Below are positions 8,119-15,053 of a stretch of 32,609 nucleotides of DNA, piece by piece. The stretch's first letter is position 1; the number at the start of each line of letters is the position of its first letter. The DNA is from Actinomycetes bacterium. GTDB lineage: Bacteria > Actinomycetota > Actinomycetes > Mycobacteriales > Mycobacteriaceae. The stretch is taken from positions 1-32,609 of the forward strand of contig JAEXZY010000088.1 of NCBI GenBank assembly GCA_023404955.1. Direction: 5' to 3'. Both the position numbers and the translations under genes were made by a program. Below the pieces are notes generated by a model that was not told the origin of the DNA, made no database searches, and worked only from the letters and a program-made list of their open reading frames with translations.

Positions 8119-9522
8119 CTAGAGGATCGAGCCGAGTGCCGTTCGCAGATGAGCGAGGATGCGCGATGACGACGTCGGTACCGGAGCCGGTCCGGGATCA
8201 CGGGCGGCCAGATCGGCGGCGCGGGCATGCACGAATGCCGCTGCGGCGGCGGCTTCCCCGGGCGGCAGGCCGGCGGCGAGCAAGGCCCCGATGACCCCGG
8301 AGAGCACGTCTCCCGAGCCCGCGGTCGCCGCCCAGGCCTGGCCCGCGACGTTGAGGTAGACCGGGCCTCCCGGTTCGGCGACGACGGTCACGTTGCCTTT
8401 GAGCAGCACCGTGACGCCGAGCCGGTCGGCCAGCCCGCGGGCGGCCGCGATGCGGTCGTCTCCCGGCGGCCCGCCGGCCAGGCGCGCGAATTCGCCGGCG
8501 TGCGGGATCAGCACGGTCGGGGCGCTGCGTCCGGCCACCAGGTCGGGGTGCGCGGCCAGGATCGTCAGACCGTCGGCGTCGACGAGGACCGGCAGGTCGG
8601 TGTCGAGCGCGAAGGCCAGCGCCGCCTCGCCGGCCGCGTCGGTGCCCAGACCGGGGCCGACCACCCACGCCTGCACGCGTCCGGCAGTCGCGAAGTCCGA
8701 TGTCGCGATGACCTCGGGCCAGTGCGAAACCACCTCAGCCGCAGCGGTTCCCGCGTAGCGCACCATGCCGGAGTGAGCGGCCACGGCTGCCCCGGTGCAG
8801 AGAATCGCCGCGCCCGGATACGTCGCGGAGCCGGCCATCACGCCGGTCACACCCTGGGTGTACTTGTCGTCGCTGCGGCCCGGCACCGGCCAGCGTTCCG
8901 CCACGTCGGCGACCTCGAATCCGCGGATGTCAGCGGGCGGCAGGTCCAAGCCGATGTCGACGAGTTCCACGCGGCCGCACGGCCCGAGCGCGTGCACGGG
9001 TTTGAGACCACCGAACGTCACCGTCACGGCGGCCGTGACGTGGGGGCCGTCGGCGGCACCGGTCGCGACGTCCACCCCGCTGGGGATGTCGACGGCGACC
9101 ACGGGCGCGTCGGTACCGGCGAACACGTCGGCGGCGGCCGGACGCAACGCTCCGGTGGCGCCGATACCCACCACGCCGTCGATCACGAGATCGGTTGCCG
9201 GCGGTACCTTTTCGACGATCCGACCGCCTGCCTTGCGGAACGCGGCCAGTGCGGCCGCGTGCGTACGCTCGGGGTTGAGCAGCACCGCTGACGCCCCTGC
9301 GCCGCGGCGGCGCAGGAACGTGGCGGCCCACAGCGCGTCACCGCCGTTGTCCCCGGAACCGACCACGGCGCACACGGCTTTGCCGGATACGGTGCCCAGC
9401 TCGCGGATGATCGCAGTGGCCAGGCCGAACGCGGCCCGCCGCATGAGCACGCCGTCGGGGAGCGAGGCGAGCAGGGGCGCCTCGGCGTCGCGGATCTGCT
9501 GGGCAGAGTAGTAGTGCCGCAT
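8119..9522 (-). CDS. nnr: Bifunctional NAD(P)H-hydrate epimerase / ADP-dependent dehydratase
   Basis: A two-domain metabolite-repair enzyme of 467 residues that restores NADH and NADPH damaged by hydration. The N-terminal YjeF_N epimerase part (about 1-200) includes VVGSGDNGGDALWAATFLRRRG and VAVDIPSGVDVATG. The C-terminal ribokinase-like dehydratase (about 215-467) contains VMAGSATYPGAAIL, VLIPHAGEFARLAGG and the anion-hole/catalytic loop GSGDVLSG at 402-409. The ATG at 9522 was selected because it begins MRHYYSAQQIRDAE, the usual N-terminus; the frame is open far upstream but without similarity. It lies between a STAS gene and gadB in the same direction. Confidence 0.94.
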   Translation of the reverse strand: MRHYYSAQQIRDAEAPLLASLPDGVLMRRAAFGLATAIIRELGTVSGKAVCAVVGSGDNGGDALWAATFLRRRGAGASAVLLNPERTHAAALAAFRKAGGRIVEKVPPATDLVIDGVVGIGATGALRPAAADVFAGTDAPVVAVDIPSGVDVATGAADGPHVTAAVTVTFGGLKPVHALGPCGRVELVDIGLDLPPADIRGFEVADVAERWPVPGRSDDKYTQGVTGVMAGSATYPGAAILCTGAAVAAHSGMVRYAGTAAAEVVSHWPEVIATSDFATAGRVQAWVVGPGLGTDAAGEAALAFALDTDLPVLVDADGLTILAAHPDLVAGRSAPTVLIPHAGEFARLAGGPPGDDRIAAARGLADRLGVTVLLKGNVTVVAEPGGPVYLNVAGQAWAATAGSGDVLSGVIGALLAAGLPPGEAAAAAAFVHARAADLAARDPGPAPVPTSSSRILAHLRTALGSIL

Positions 9523-9545
9523 CGCCCCAACGGTACGGGCTGCCG

Positions 9546-9917
9546 CTACTCCGGTTTCGTGCCGCTCAGCGCGTCGGGCAAGGTCGGGTACAGATCGATG
9601 ATCTCGTCGATGTTCATCATGCGCAGCGGTCGGGCGGTCGCAGGTCCGTCGGCGACGACGCGCAGCGAGATGCCCGCGCGCTCGGTGAGACGGTGCGTCT
9701 CCACCAGCATGCTGATGCCCGCCGACGACAGGAAGCCCACACCGGTGATGTCGACGATCAGCATCTTCGGGGCGTCGGTGAGGGCGACGTCGAGATGGGT
9801 GCCCAGGGTCGGCGCGGTCAGCACGTCGAGATCGCCCTCGACCTGCAGCACGACGGTGGTGTCGTCGCGCTGCGGTCGCACCACGAAGCGGCCGCGATGG
9901 TGTTCGTGCACGTTCAT
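9546..9917 (-). CDS. STAS-domain protein (anti-anti-sigma factor-like)
   Basis: A 123-residue single STAS domain like SpoIIAA/RsbV antagonists, which bind anti-sigma kinases and are switched off by phosphorylation of a conserved Ser. The core is VVLQVEGDLDVLTAPTLGTHL, then IVDITGVGFLSSAGISMLVETH, where the serines after FL occupy the phosphorylation site. No anti-sigma kinase or sigma gene is next to it, so its partner is unknown. Start choice is uncertain: ATG 9917 gives MNVHEHHRGRF, while an ATG at 9959 would add 14 residues (MTVQWCLSDLRGHR). It is the first gene of the long minus-strand chain into nnr, gadB and alr. Confidence 0.85.
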   Translation of the reverse strand: MNVHEHHRGRFVVRPQRDDTTVVLQVEGDLDVLTAPTLGTHLDVALTDAPKMLIVDITGVGFLSSAGISMLVETHRLTERAGISLRVVADGPATARPLRMMNIDEIIDLYPTLPDALSGTKPE

Positions 9918-10164
9918 CCTGTGCCCCCGAAGGTCGGACAGACACCACTGCACAGTCATCTCCGACCGTGCGGGTCTGTGTGTCGTGCGGCCTTGGGCCG
10001 CTGTGACGGCGAATTCCGTCAAACACCGGGCTCGTGGCACCGGCGACCGCTGCTGGCAGAACGGTTGTTACTCGTTTATCGGCCCCGGGGAGGGTGGCGT
10101 TAACAGAGTGCCCTTAATTCTTCCTTAAATTGACACGAGAGTCATAATCGCGCAGGTCAAAAGG
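9918..10164. other. Intergenic region between glmS and the STAS gene, no gene seen
   Basis: About 250 bases without a convincing gene. The part near glmS is locally AT-rich (10101-10162). The region must hold the promoter of the STAS-nnr-gadB chain, read leftward, but no confident -35/-10 pair could be assigned. The glmS terminator-like hairpin lies at its right end. Confidence 0.6.
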
Positions 10165-10180
10165 TTACTCGACGGTAACC
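10159..10180 (-). terminator. Terminator-like hairpin at the end of glmS
   Basis: Read on the minus strand, GGTTAC and GTAACC pair as a 6-bp stem around a 6-base loop, followed directly by TTTT. The hairpin includes the last codons and stop of glmS. The stem is short for an intrinsic terminator, so termination may be partial. Confidence 0.45.
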
Positions 10181-12030
10181 GACTTGGCGAGGTTGCGCGG
10201 TTTGTCGACGTCGTAGCCGCGAGCCTGGGCCACTCCGGCGGAGAACAGCTGCATCGGGATGGTCGACAGCAGCGGTTGCATCAGCGTGGAGACGGCCGGG
10301 ATCTCGATCAGGTGATCGGCGTAGGGGGCCACGGTGTCGTCGCCCTCTTCGGCGATGACGATCGTGACCGCGCCGCGGGCCTGGATCTCGCGGATGTTGG
10401 ACAGCAGCTTGGAATGCAGTGTCGGGGAATTCTTCGGCGACGGCATGACCACGATGACCGGCAGATCGTCTTCGATCAGCGCGATCGGGCCGTGCTTGAG
10501 CTCGCCGGCGGCGAACCCCTCGGCATGCATGTACGCCAGCTCCTTGAGCTTGAGCGCACCCTCGAGCGCCACCGGGTAGCCGACGTGGCGGCCCAGGAAC
10601 AGCACCGTCTGCGCGGACGCGAACCGGGTGGCCAGCGCCTTGACGGGCTCACTGGTGGCCAGCACCCGTGAGATCAGCTCTGGCATGGCCTCCAGATCGC
10701 GGTACTCGCGGGCCACCTCGTCGGGGTACTTGGTCCCGCGCGCCTGAGCCAACGCGAGGCCGACGAGGTAGTTCGCCGCGATCTGGGCCAGGAACGTCTT
10801 GGTCGAGGCGACCCCGACCTCCGGGCCGGCGCGGGTGTAGAGCACCGCGTCACACTCACGCGGGATCTGGCTGCCGTTGGTGTTGCACACGGCAAGCACC
10901 TTGGCCTTCTGCTCCTTGGCGTGGCGCACCGCCTCGAGCGTGTCCGCGGTCTCCCCCGACTGCGAGATCGCCACCACCAGGGTGTGGCTGTCCAGCACCG
11001 GATCGCGGTAGCGGAACTCGCTGGCCAGCTCGACCTCGACGGGCAGCCGCGTCCAGTGCTCGATCGCGTACTTGGCCAGCAGCCCGGAGTGATACGCCGT
11101 GCCACACGCCACCACGAAGACTTTGTCGACATCGCGCAGCTCCTGATCGGAGAGGCGCTGCTCGTCGAGCACGATGCGGTTGTCGGCGAAATGACCCAAC
11201 AGCGTGTCCGACACCGCCCCGGGCTGCTCAGCGATCTCCTTGAGCATGAAGTAGTCGTAGCCGCCCTTCTCGGCGGCCGAAGTGTCCCAATCGATGTGGA
11301 AGGCCCGGAAATCGTCGGTGTCGTTGCCGGCGAAGTCGGTGACGCGATACCCGTCGGCGGTCACCACCACGGCCTGGTTCTGCCCCAGCTCGACCGCATC
11401 GCGGGTGTGCTCGATGAAAGCCGCGACATCAGAACCGACGAACATCTCGCCGTCCCCGACCCCGACCACCAGCGGCGTGGACCGCCGCGCGGCCACGATC
11501 GTGCCCGGATCATCGGCATGGGCGAACACCAGCGTGAAATGGCCCTCCAGCCGGCGCAGAACCGCCAGCACCGACGCCGGAAAATCACCGGCGTGAGCGC
11601 CCGAGTCGTACTCGCGCGCCACCAGATGCACCGCCACCTCGGTGTCGGTGTCGCTGGCGAACTCGACCCCGGCGGCTTCCAGTTCAGCGCGCAGGACCGC
11701 GAAGTTCTCGATGATGCCGTTGTGCACGACCGCGACCCTGCCGGTGGCGTCGCGATGCGGGTGGGCGTTGCGGTCCGTGGGCCGCCCGTGCGTGGCCCAG
11801 CGGGTGTGCCCCAACCCCGTCGACCCGACCAGATGGTCGCGACCCTGCTCGTCGAGCGCGCCCTCCAGATTCGCCAACCGGCCCGCCTTGCGCTGCACCG
11901 TCAGCCCGCCGTCACCGTCGAGCAACGCCACTCCCGAGGAGTCGTACCCGCGGTACTCCATCCGCCGCAACGCATCGACGACGATGTCGCAAGCGGGGCG
12001 CTGCCCCACGTAGCCGACGATTCCACACAT
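10165..12030 (-). CDS. glmS: Glutamine-fructose-6-phosphate aminotransferase (isomerizing)
   Basis: GlmS makes glucosamine-6-phosphate from fructose-6-phosphate and glutamine, the first step to UDP-GlcNAc; glmM, the next enzyme, is at 17847-19184. The 621-residue protein starts MCGIVGYVGQR, with the N-terminal nucleophile C2 exposed after Met removal, and contains GHTRWATHG and HNGIIENF of the glutaminase domain. Two SIS domains follow, with VVACGTAYHSG and ISQSGETADT, then GRHVGYPVALEGALKLKE and HAEGFAAGELKHGP near the C-terminus, and the ending PRNLAKSVTVE. The ATG at 12030 is fixed by the Cys2 requirement. A -10-like TACCCT ends 8 bases before it, suggesting a leaderless or nearly leaderless mRNA. 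No glmS ribozyme is present. Confidence 0.97.
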   Translation of the reverse strand: MCGIVGYVGQRPACDIVVDALRRMEYRGYDSSGVALLDGDGGLTVQRKAGRLANLEGALDEQGRDHLVGSTGLGHTRWATHGRPTDRNAHPHRDATGRVAVVHNGIIENFAVLRAELEAAGVEFASDTDTEVAVHLVAREYDSGAHAGDFPASVLAVLRRLEGHFTLVFAHADDPGTIVAARRSTPLVVGVGDGEMFVGSDVAAFIEHTRDAVELGQNQAVVVTADGYRVTDFAGNDTDDFRAFHIDWDTSAAEKGGYDYFMLKEIAEQPGAVSDTLLGHFADNRIVLDEQRLSDQELRDVDKVFVVACGTAYHSGLLAKYAIEHWTRLPVEVELASEFRYRDPVLDSHTLVVAISQSGETADTLEAVRHAKEQKAKVLAVCNTNGSQIPRECDAVLYTRAGPEVGVASTKTFLAQIAANYLVGLALAQARGTKYPDEVAREYRDLEAMPELISRVLATSEPVKALATRFASAQTVLFLGRHVGYPVALEGALKLKELAYMHAEGFAAGELKHGPIALIEDDLPVIVVMPSPKNSPTLHSKLLSNIREIQARGAVTIVIAEEGDDTVAPYADHLIEIPAVSTLMQPLLSTIPMQLFSAGVAQARGYDVDKPRNLAKSVTVE

Positions 12031-12038
12031 AGCCAACC

Positions 12039-12044
12039 AGGGTA
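12039..12044 (-). promoter_or_regulatory. Candidate -10 element of glmS
   Basis: TACCCT on the minus strand fits the mycobacterial TANNNT -10 consensus and lies 8 bases before the glmS ATG, so transcription would start at or near the start codon. No clear -35 was seen, as is common for mycobacterial promoters. Confidence 0.4.
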
Positions 12045-12073
12045 CGGCAGAGGACGTGTTCGGCCGGGTGGGA

Positions 12074-12079
12074 TACGGT
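12074..12079 (+). promoter_or_regulatory. Candidate -10 element of the divergent hydrolase-fold gene
   Basis: TACGGT fits TANNNT and ends 6 bases before the GTG at 12086. The spacing predicts a leaderless transcript. It lies in the same 55-base gap as the glmS element. Confidence 0.4.
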
Positions 12080-12085
12080 CGTCCC

Positions 12086-12940
12086 GTGGCCAGCACGAAG
12101 AAGCTCTTCAACGCGTTGACACGCCGCGGGCCGCACAAGGTTCTCTGCGGTGACCTGGCCTTTGCCGGACTGCCCGGCATCGTCTACACCCCGGCGAGCG
12201 GCAAGAACCTGCCGGGTGTCGCGTTCGGCCACGACTGGATCACATCCGCCGAGCGCTATCGCGGCACGCTCGAGCACCTCGCCTCGTGGGGCATCGTCGC
12301 CGCAGCGCCCAACACCGAGACGTCACTGGCGCCGTCGGTGCTCACGCTGGCCTACGACCTGGGCACCGCGCTGGACATCATCTCCGGCGTGCGACTGGGT
12401 GGCGGCGACATCAGCGTGCACCCGGGCAAGCTCGGCCTCGCCGGGCACGGGTTCGGCGCCTCGGCCGCGGTGTTCGCCGCGGCCGGCATGCGGGACAAGC
12501 CCAGGGCCGTCGTCGCGGCGTATCCGTTGGTCAGCAGCCCGCCCGCCGAGAAGCCGGCCGCCGGGCTGACGGTGCCAGGGTTGATCCTCACAGATCCCGG
12601 CGATCCGATGACGCTGCGCTCCAACGCCGTGGAACTGGCCCGCGCCTGGAAGCCGGCGACGCTGCGGTCCACCTCGAAAACCAAGGCCGGCGGGCTTGTC
12701 GAGGGCCGGCGCCTGGCGACGGTCGTCGGACTGCCCGGCGCCGACAAGGGCACCCAGCGGATCGTGCGGGCCTTGATGACGGGCTATTTCCTGCACATGC
12801 TCGCCGGCGAGAAGGACAAGGGGCCCTACCGCGCCTTCGCCGATCCCGAAGGGGCGCTGCCAAAAACCGAGCTGATGGACCCCTTCGCCGATGATCCGGT
12901 GGACCTGGAGAACAAGGTCGTTGCTCTTCTCAAACCCTGA
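12086..12940 (+). CDS. Dienelactone hydrolase/chlorophyllase-like alpha/beta-hydrolase fold protein (Rv3438-like), nucleophile missing
   Basis: A 284-residue alpha/beta-hydrolase fold protein matching Rv3438 in position next to glmS. The N-terminal half has the oxyanion-type strand LPGVAFGHDW (42-51). The nucleophile-elbow strand reads KLGLAGHGFGAS, so the expected Ser/Cys/Asp of G-x-Nuc-x-G is G122. A DPGDPMTLRSNAVELA segment resembles the acid loop of the dienelactone hydrolase group. Without a nucleophile the protein may be non-enzymatic or bind a ligand. The GTG at 12086 was chosen because an in-frame start 30 bases upstream would run through the promoter region. It is divergent from glmS. 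Function is unknown. Confidence 0.85.
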   Translation: MASTKKLFNALTRRGPHKVLCGDLAFAGLPGIVYTPASGKNLPGVAFGHDWITSAERYRGTLEHLASWGIVAAAPNTETSLAPSVLTLAYDLGTALDIISGVRLGGGDISVHPGKLGLAGHGFGASAAVFAAAGMRDKPRAVVAAYPLVSSPPAEKPAAGLTVPGLILTDPGDPMTLRSNAVELARAWKPATLRSTSKTKAGGLVEGRRLATVVGLPGADKGTQRIVRALMTGYFLHMLAGEKDKGPYRAFADPEGALPKTELMDPFADDPVDLENKVVALLKP

Positions 12941-12976
12941 GGCGCTGCTCGAATCCTGACGCGGTAGAACTAGGCC

Positions 12977-14014
12977 ATGCGCACAGGCATCTTTCTCAAC
13001 TACGCGGGCGGATTCCTCGAGGCGGTCGACGAGGTCGTCGAACTCGAGAAGATCGGTGTCGGCATCGCGCTGGTGCCCGAAGCCTACTCCTATGACGCGA
13101 TCAGCCAGTTGGGCTTCCTCGCGGCGCGCACCTCACAGATCGAGCTCGGTACCGGGGTGGTGCCGATCTACACCCGAACCCCGGCGTTGATGGCGATGAC
13201 CGCGGCCGGCGTGGACTACGTCTCCGGCGGCAGGTTCCGCCTCGGCCTGGGCACGTCGGGTCCCCAGGTGGTCGAGGGCTTCCACGGTGTGCCGTTCGAC
13301 GCGCCGCTCGGCCGCACCCGTGAGGTCGTCGAGATCTGCCGGCAGGTGTGGCGCCGTGAGCGCCTCACCTACGAGGGCAAGCACTATCAGGTGCCGCTGC
13401 CGGCGGACCGCGGCACCGGGTTGGGCAAACCCCTCAAGATCATCAATGAGCCTGTGCGCGAACGGATTCCGATCACCATCGCGTCACTCGGACCGAAGAA
13501 CGTCGAGCTGACCGCAGAGATCGCGGAGGGCTGGCAACCGGTCTTCTTCTATCCGGAGAAAGCCGACGACGTGTGGGGCGAGGCGCTGCGCGGGGGTGCG
13601 GCGCGGCGAGACGCTGAGCTCGGCCCGCTCGACGTGATGGTGAGCGCGAGCCTGGCGATCGGTGATGATGTCGACGACCGCTTGGCTTGGGCGAAGCCAC
13701 AATTGGCGCTCTACATCGGGGGCATGGGCGCGCGCGGCAAGAACTTCTACCACAACCTCGCGACGCGGTACGGCTTCGGCGAGGTGGCCGATCACATCCA
13801 GGATCTATACCTCGCCGGCAAGAAGGCCGAGGCGATCGACGCGGTGCCCGACGAGCTGGTGCGCAACGTCTCCCTGGTGGGGCCACTCGGCTTCGTCGCC
13901 GAGCGGCTCGCGGCGTACGCCGAGGCGGGCGTCACGACGCTGCTCGTGCATCCGCTCTCCGGCGATCGACGGGAGTCCGTCGGCTTCGTGGAGCAATTAC
14001 AGTCGCTGCTATGA
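12977..14014 (+). CDS. LLM-class F420-dependent oxidoreductase-like protein
   Basis: A 345-residue luciferase-like monooxygenase fold protein (TIM barrel) of the deazaflavin F420-using branch common in mycobacteria; it resembles Rv3520c-type proteins. Visible family segments are IGVGIALVPEAYSYDAISQ near the N-terminus, ARTSQIELGTGVVPIYTRTP (50-69), and VSGGRFRLGLGTSGPQVVEGFHG at about 82-104, followed by PITIASLGPKNVELTAEIAEGW. A TAGAAC hexamer ends 6 bases before the ATG, a weak hint of a leaderless start. The stop overlaps the next gene as ATGA, so the two are translationally coupled. Substrate is unknown. Confidence 0.9.
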   Translation: MRTGIFLNYAGGFLEAVDEVVELEKIGVGIALVPEAYSYDAISQLGFLAARTSQIELGTGVVPIYTRTPALMAMTAAGVDYVSGGRFRLGLGTSGPQVVEGFHGVPFDAPLGRTREVVEICRQVWRRERLTYEGKHYQVPLPADRGTGLGKPLKIINEPVRERIPITIASLGPKNVELTAEIAEGWQPVFFYPEKADDVWGEALRGGAARRDAELGPLDVMVSASLAIGDDVDDRLAWAKPQLALYIGGMGARGKNFYHNLATRYGFGEVADHIQDLYLAGKKAEAIDAVPDELVRNVSLVGPLGFVAERLAAYAEAGVTTLLVHPLSGDRRESVGFVEQLQSLL

Positions 14015-14433
14015 CCGAGCTGACCGAAGACGTCGTCGCGTTCCTTTCCGAGGGCACCCGCACGGCGAAGCTGGGTTTCCTCGCGGCCGACGGACGGCCG
14101 CTGGTCGCGCCGGTGTGGTTCGTCGTGGACGGTGGGCACCTCGTGTTCAACACCGGCAGGGACACCGCCAAAGGCCGCGCGCTGGCCCGCGATGCCCGGG
14201 TGGTGATCTGCGTCGACGACGAGCAACCCCCGTTCTCGTTCGTCCAGGTGCAGGGCACCGCGACGATGAGTGAGGACCTCGACGAGGTGCGGACCTTTGC
14301 CGCCCGCATCGGCGGCCGGTACATGGGAGCCGACCGCGCCGAGGAGTTCGGCCGACGCAACGGCGTGTCCGGCGAACTGCTGGTTCGCGTCACCCCGACG
14401 AAGGTGCTGAAGGCGTTCGACCTGGCGAACTGA
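14011..14433 (+). CDS. PPOX-class (Rv1155-like) flavin/F420-dependent protein
   Basis: A 140-residue split-barrel protein of the pyridoxamine-5'-phosphate oxidase-like superfamily, in the branch that uses F420 in actinobacteria. The segments KLGFLAADGRPLVAPVWFVV, LVFNTGRDTAKGRALARDARV (cofactor phosphate/ring region) and FSFVQVQGTATM are typical. The ATG at 14011 overlaps the stop of the LLM gene. Its end lies 1 base from the stop of the convergent tetR-family gene. Pairing with an LLM protein suggests a shared F420 redox step, but this is inference. Confidence 0.88.
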   Translation: MTELTEDVVAFLSEGTRTAKLGFLAADGRPLVAPVWFVVDGGHLVFNTGRDTAKGRALARDARVVICVDDEQPPFSFVQVQGTATMSEDLDEVRTFAARIGGRYMGADRAEEFGRRNGVSGELLVRVTPTKVLKAFDLAN

Positions 14434-14434
14434 C

Positions 14435-15010
14435 TCAGGCCTGGATTCCGCCGGTGAGAATTGCGGCGAGCTCTCGGTAGGCCGCCGCATCCTCGAGCCC
14501 CGTGCGGTCGCGCACCGCGCGCTGCTGGATGCGCACCATCATCGTCGCGACGAGCTCGGCGGCGAACGCGGCGTGCACATCGCGGAACTCTCCTGCCGCC
14601 ACGCCTGCCGCGATCACCTCCTGGACGCGTCGCGCCGCGATGCGGGTGTTCTGTTCGTAGATCTCGCGCGCCGGGGCGAAGGCGTCGAGATCGGCCATGA
14701 ACCGGTCGGAGGCCGGGTCGAGCGCCTCGCCCACTGCCTGCAAGTAGGCCGTCACCCGCTCGCGAGCACCCTCCGCCGCGGCGACCCGGTCTTCGACGGC
14801 GTCGGTCGCGGAGCGGAAGAAATGCTTCGTGGCGGCGGTGACCAGCTGCTCCTTGCTGGCCGCCAGCGTGTAGAGCGTGGATTTCGAGCAGCGCAGCCGC
14901 GCCGCGATCTCGTCGAGCGTCAGGTGCGCGAAACCTTCAGCGAGGAACAGCGCGACCACCGCATCGAAGAGCTCGGTGCGCCGGCGGGTGGCGAAGGCGG
15001 GCGTGCTCAT
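14435..15010 (-). CDS. TetR-family transcriptional regulator
   Basis: A 191-residue TetR-family repressor. The N-terminal DNA-binding domain has TLDEIAARLRCSKSTLYTLAASKEQLV at about 31-57, the standard helix-turn-helix followed by the K-E-x-L helix; the C-terminal ~130 residues are helical ligand-binding and dimerisation sequence. The ATG at 15010 was chosen because it begins the conserved first helix and lies 6 bases after a TACTGT -10-like element. The 43-base gap to the divergent acyl-CoA dehydrogenase gene holds a 30-bp palindrome, so it very probably represses itself and that gene. A fatty-acyl-CoA or related acid is the likely inducer, by inference from the neighbour. Confidence 0.92.
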   Translation of the reverse strand: MSTPAFATRRRTELFDAVVALFLAEGFAHLTLDEIAARLRCSKSTLYTLAASKEQLVTAATKHFFRSATDAVEDRVAAAEGARERVTAYLQAVGEALDPASDRFMADLDAFAPAREIYEQNTRIAARRVQEVIAAGVAAGEFRDVHAAFAAELVATMMVRIQQRAVRDRTGLEDAAAYRELAAILTGGIQA

Positions 15011-15016
15011 TCTCTG

Positions 15017-15046
15017 ACAGTACTGCAGATGGTCCTGTAGTACTGT
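15017..15046. promoter_or_regulatory. TetR operator palindrome overlapping two divergent promoters
   Basis: Arms ACAGTACTGCAG and CTGTAGTACTGT match in 11 of 12 positions as an inverted repeat around ATGGTC. Each arm holds a palindromic core, CAGTACTG on the left and TAGTACTG on the right, with centres 20 bp (about two helical turns) apart. The outer part of each arm reads TACTGT toward the adjacent gene: 6 bases before the tetR ATG, and 7 bases before the acyl-CoA dehydrogenase ATG. Protein bound here would block both -10 elements. Confidence 0.82.
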
Positions 15047-15053
15047 TCCACGT

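Noticed and set aside
9523..10026. A 168-residue N-terminal extension of nnr
   Set aside because: The frame is open but the translation is Arg/His-rich shadow of the STAS gene, and the canonical MRHYYSAQQIRDAE start lies at 9522.
10130..10149. Plus-strand TTGACA followed by CATAAT as a possible promoter
   Set aside because: The spacer is only 8 bases and the direction points into the 3' end of the minus-strand glmS gene.
12031..12085. A glmS ribozyme or riboswitch upstream of glmS
   Set aside because: The gap to the divergent gene is 55 bases and the predicted transcript is leaderless; there is no room for the ribozyme.
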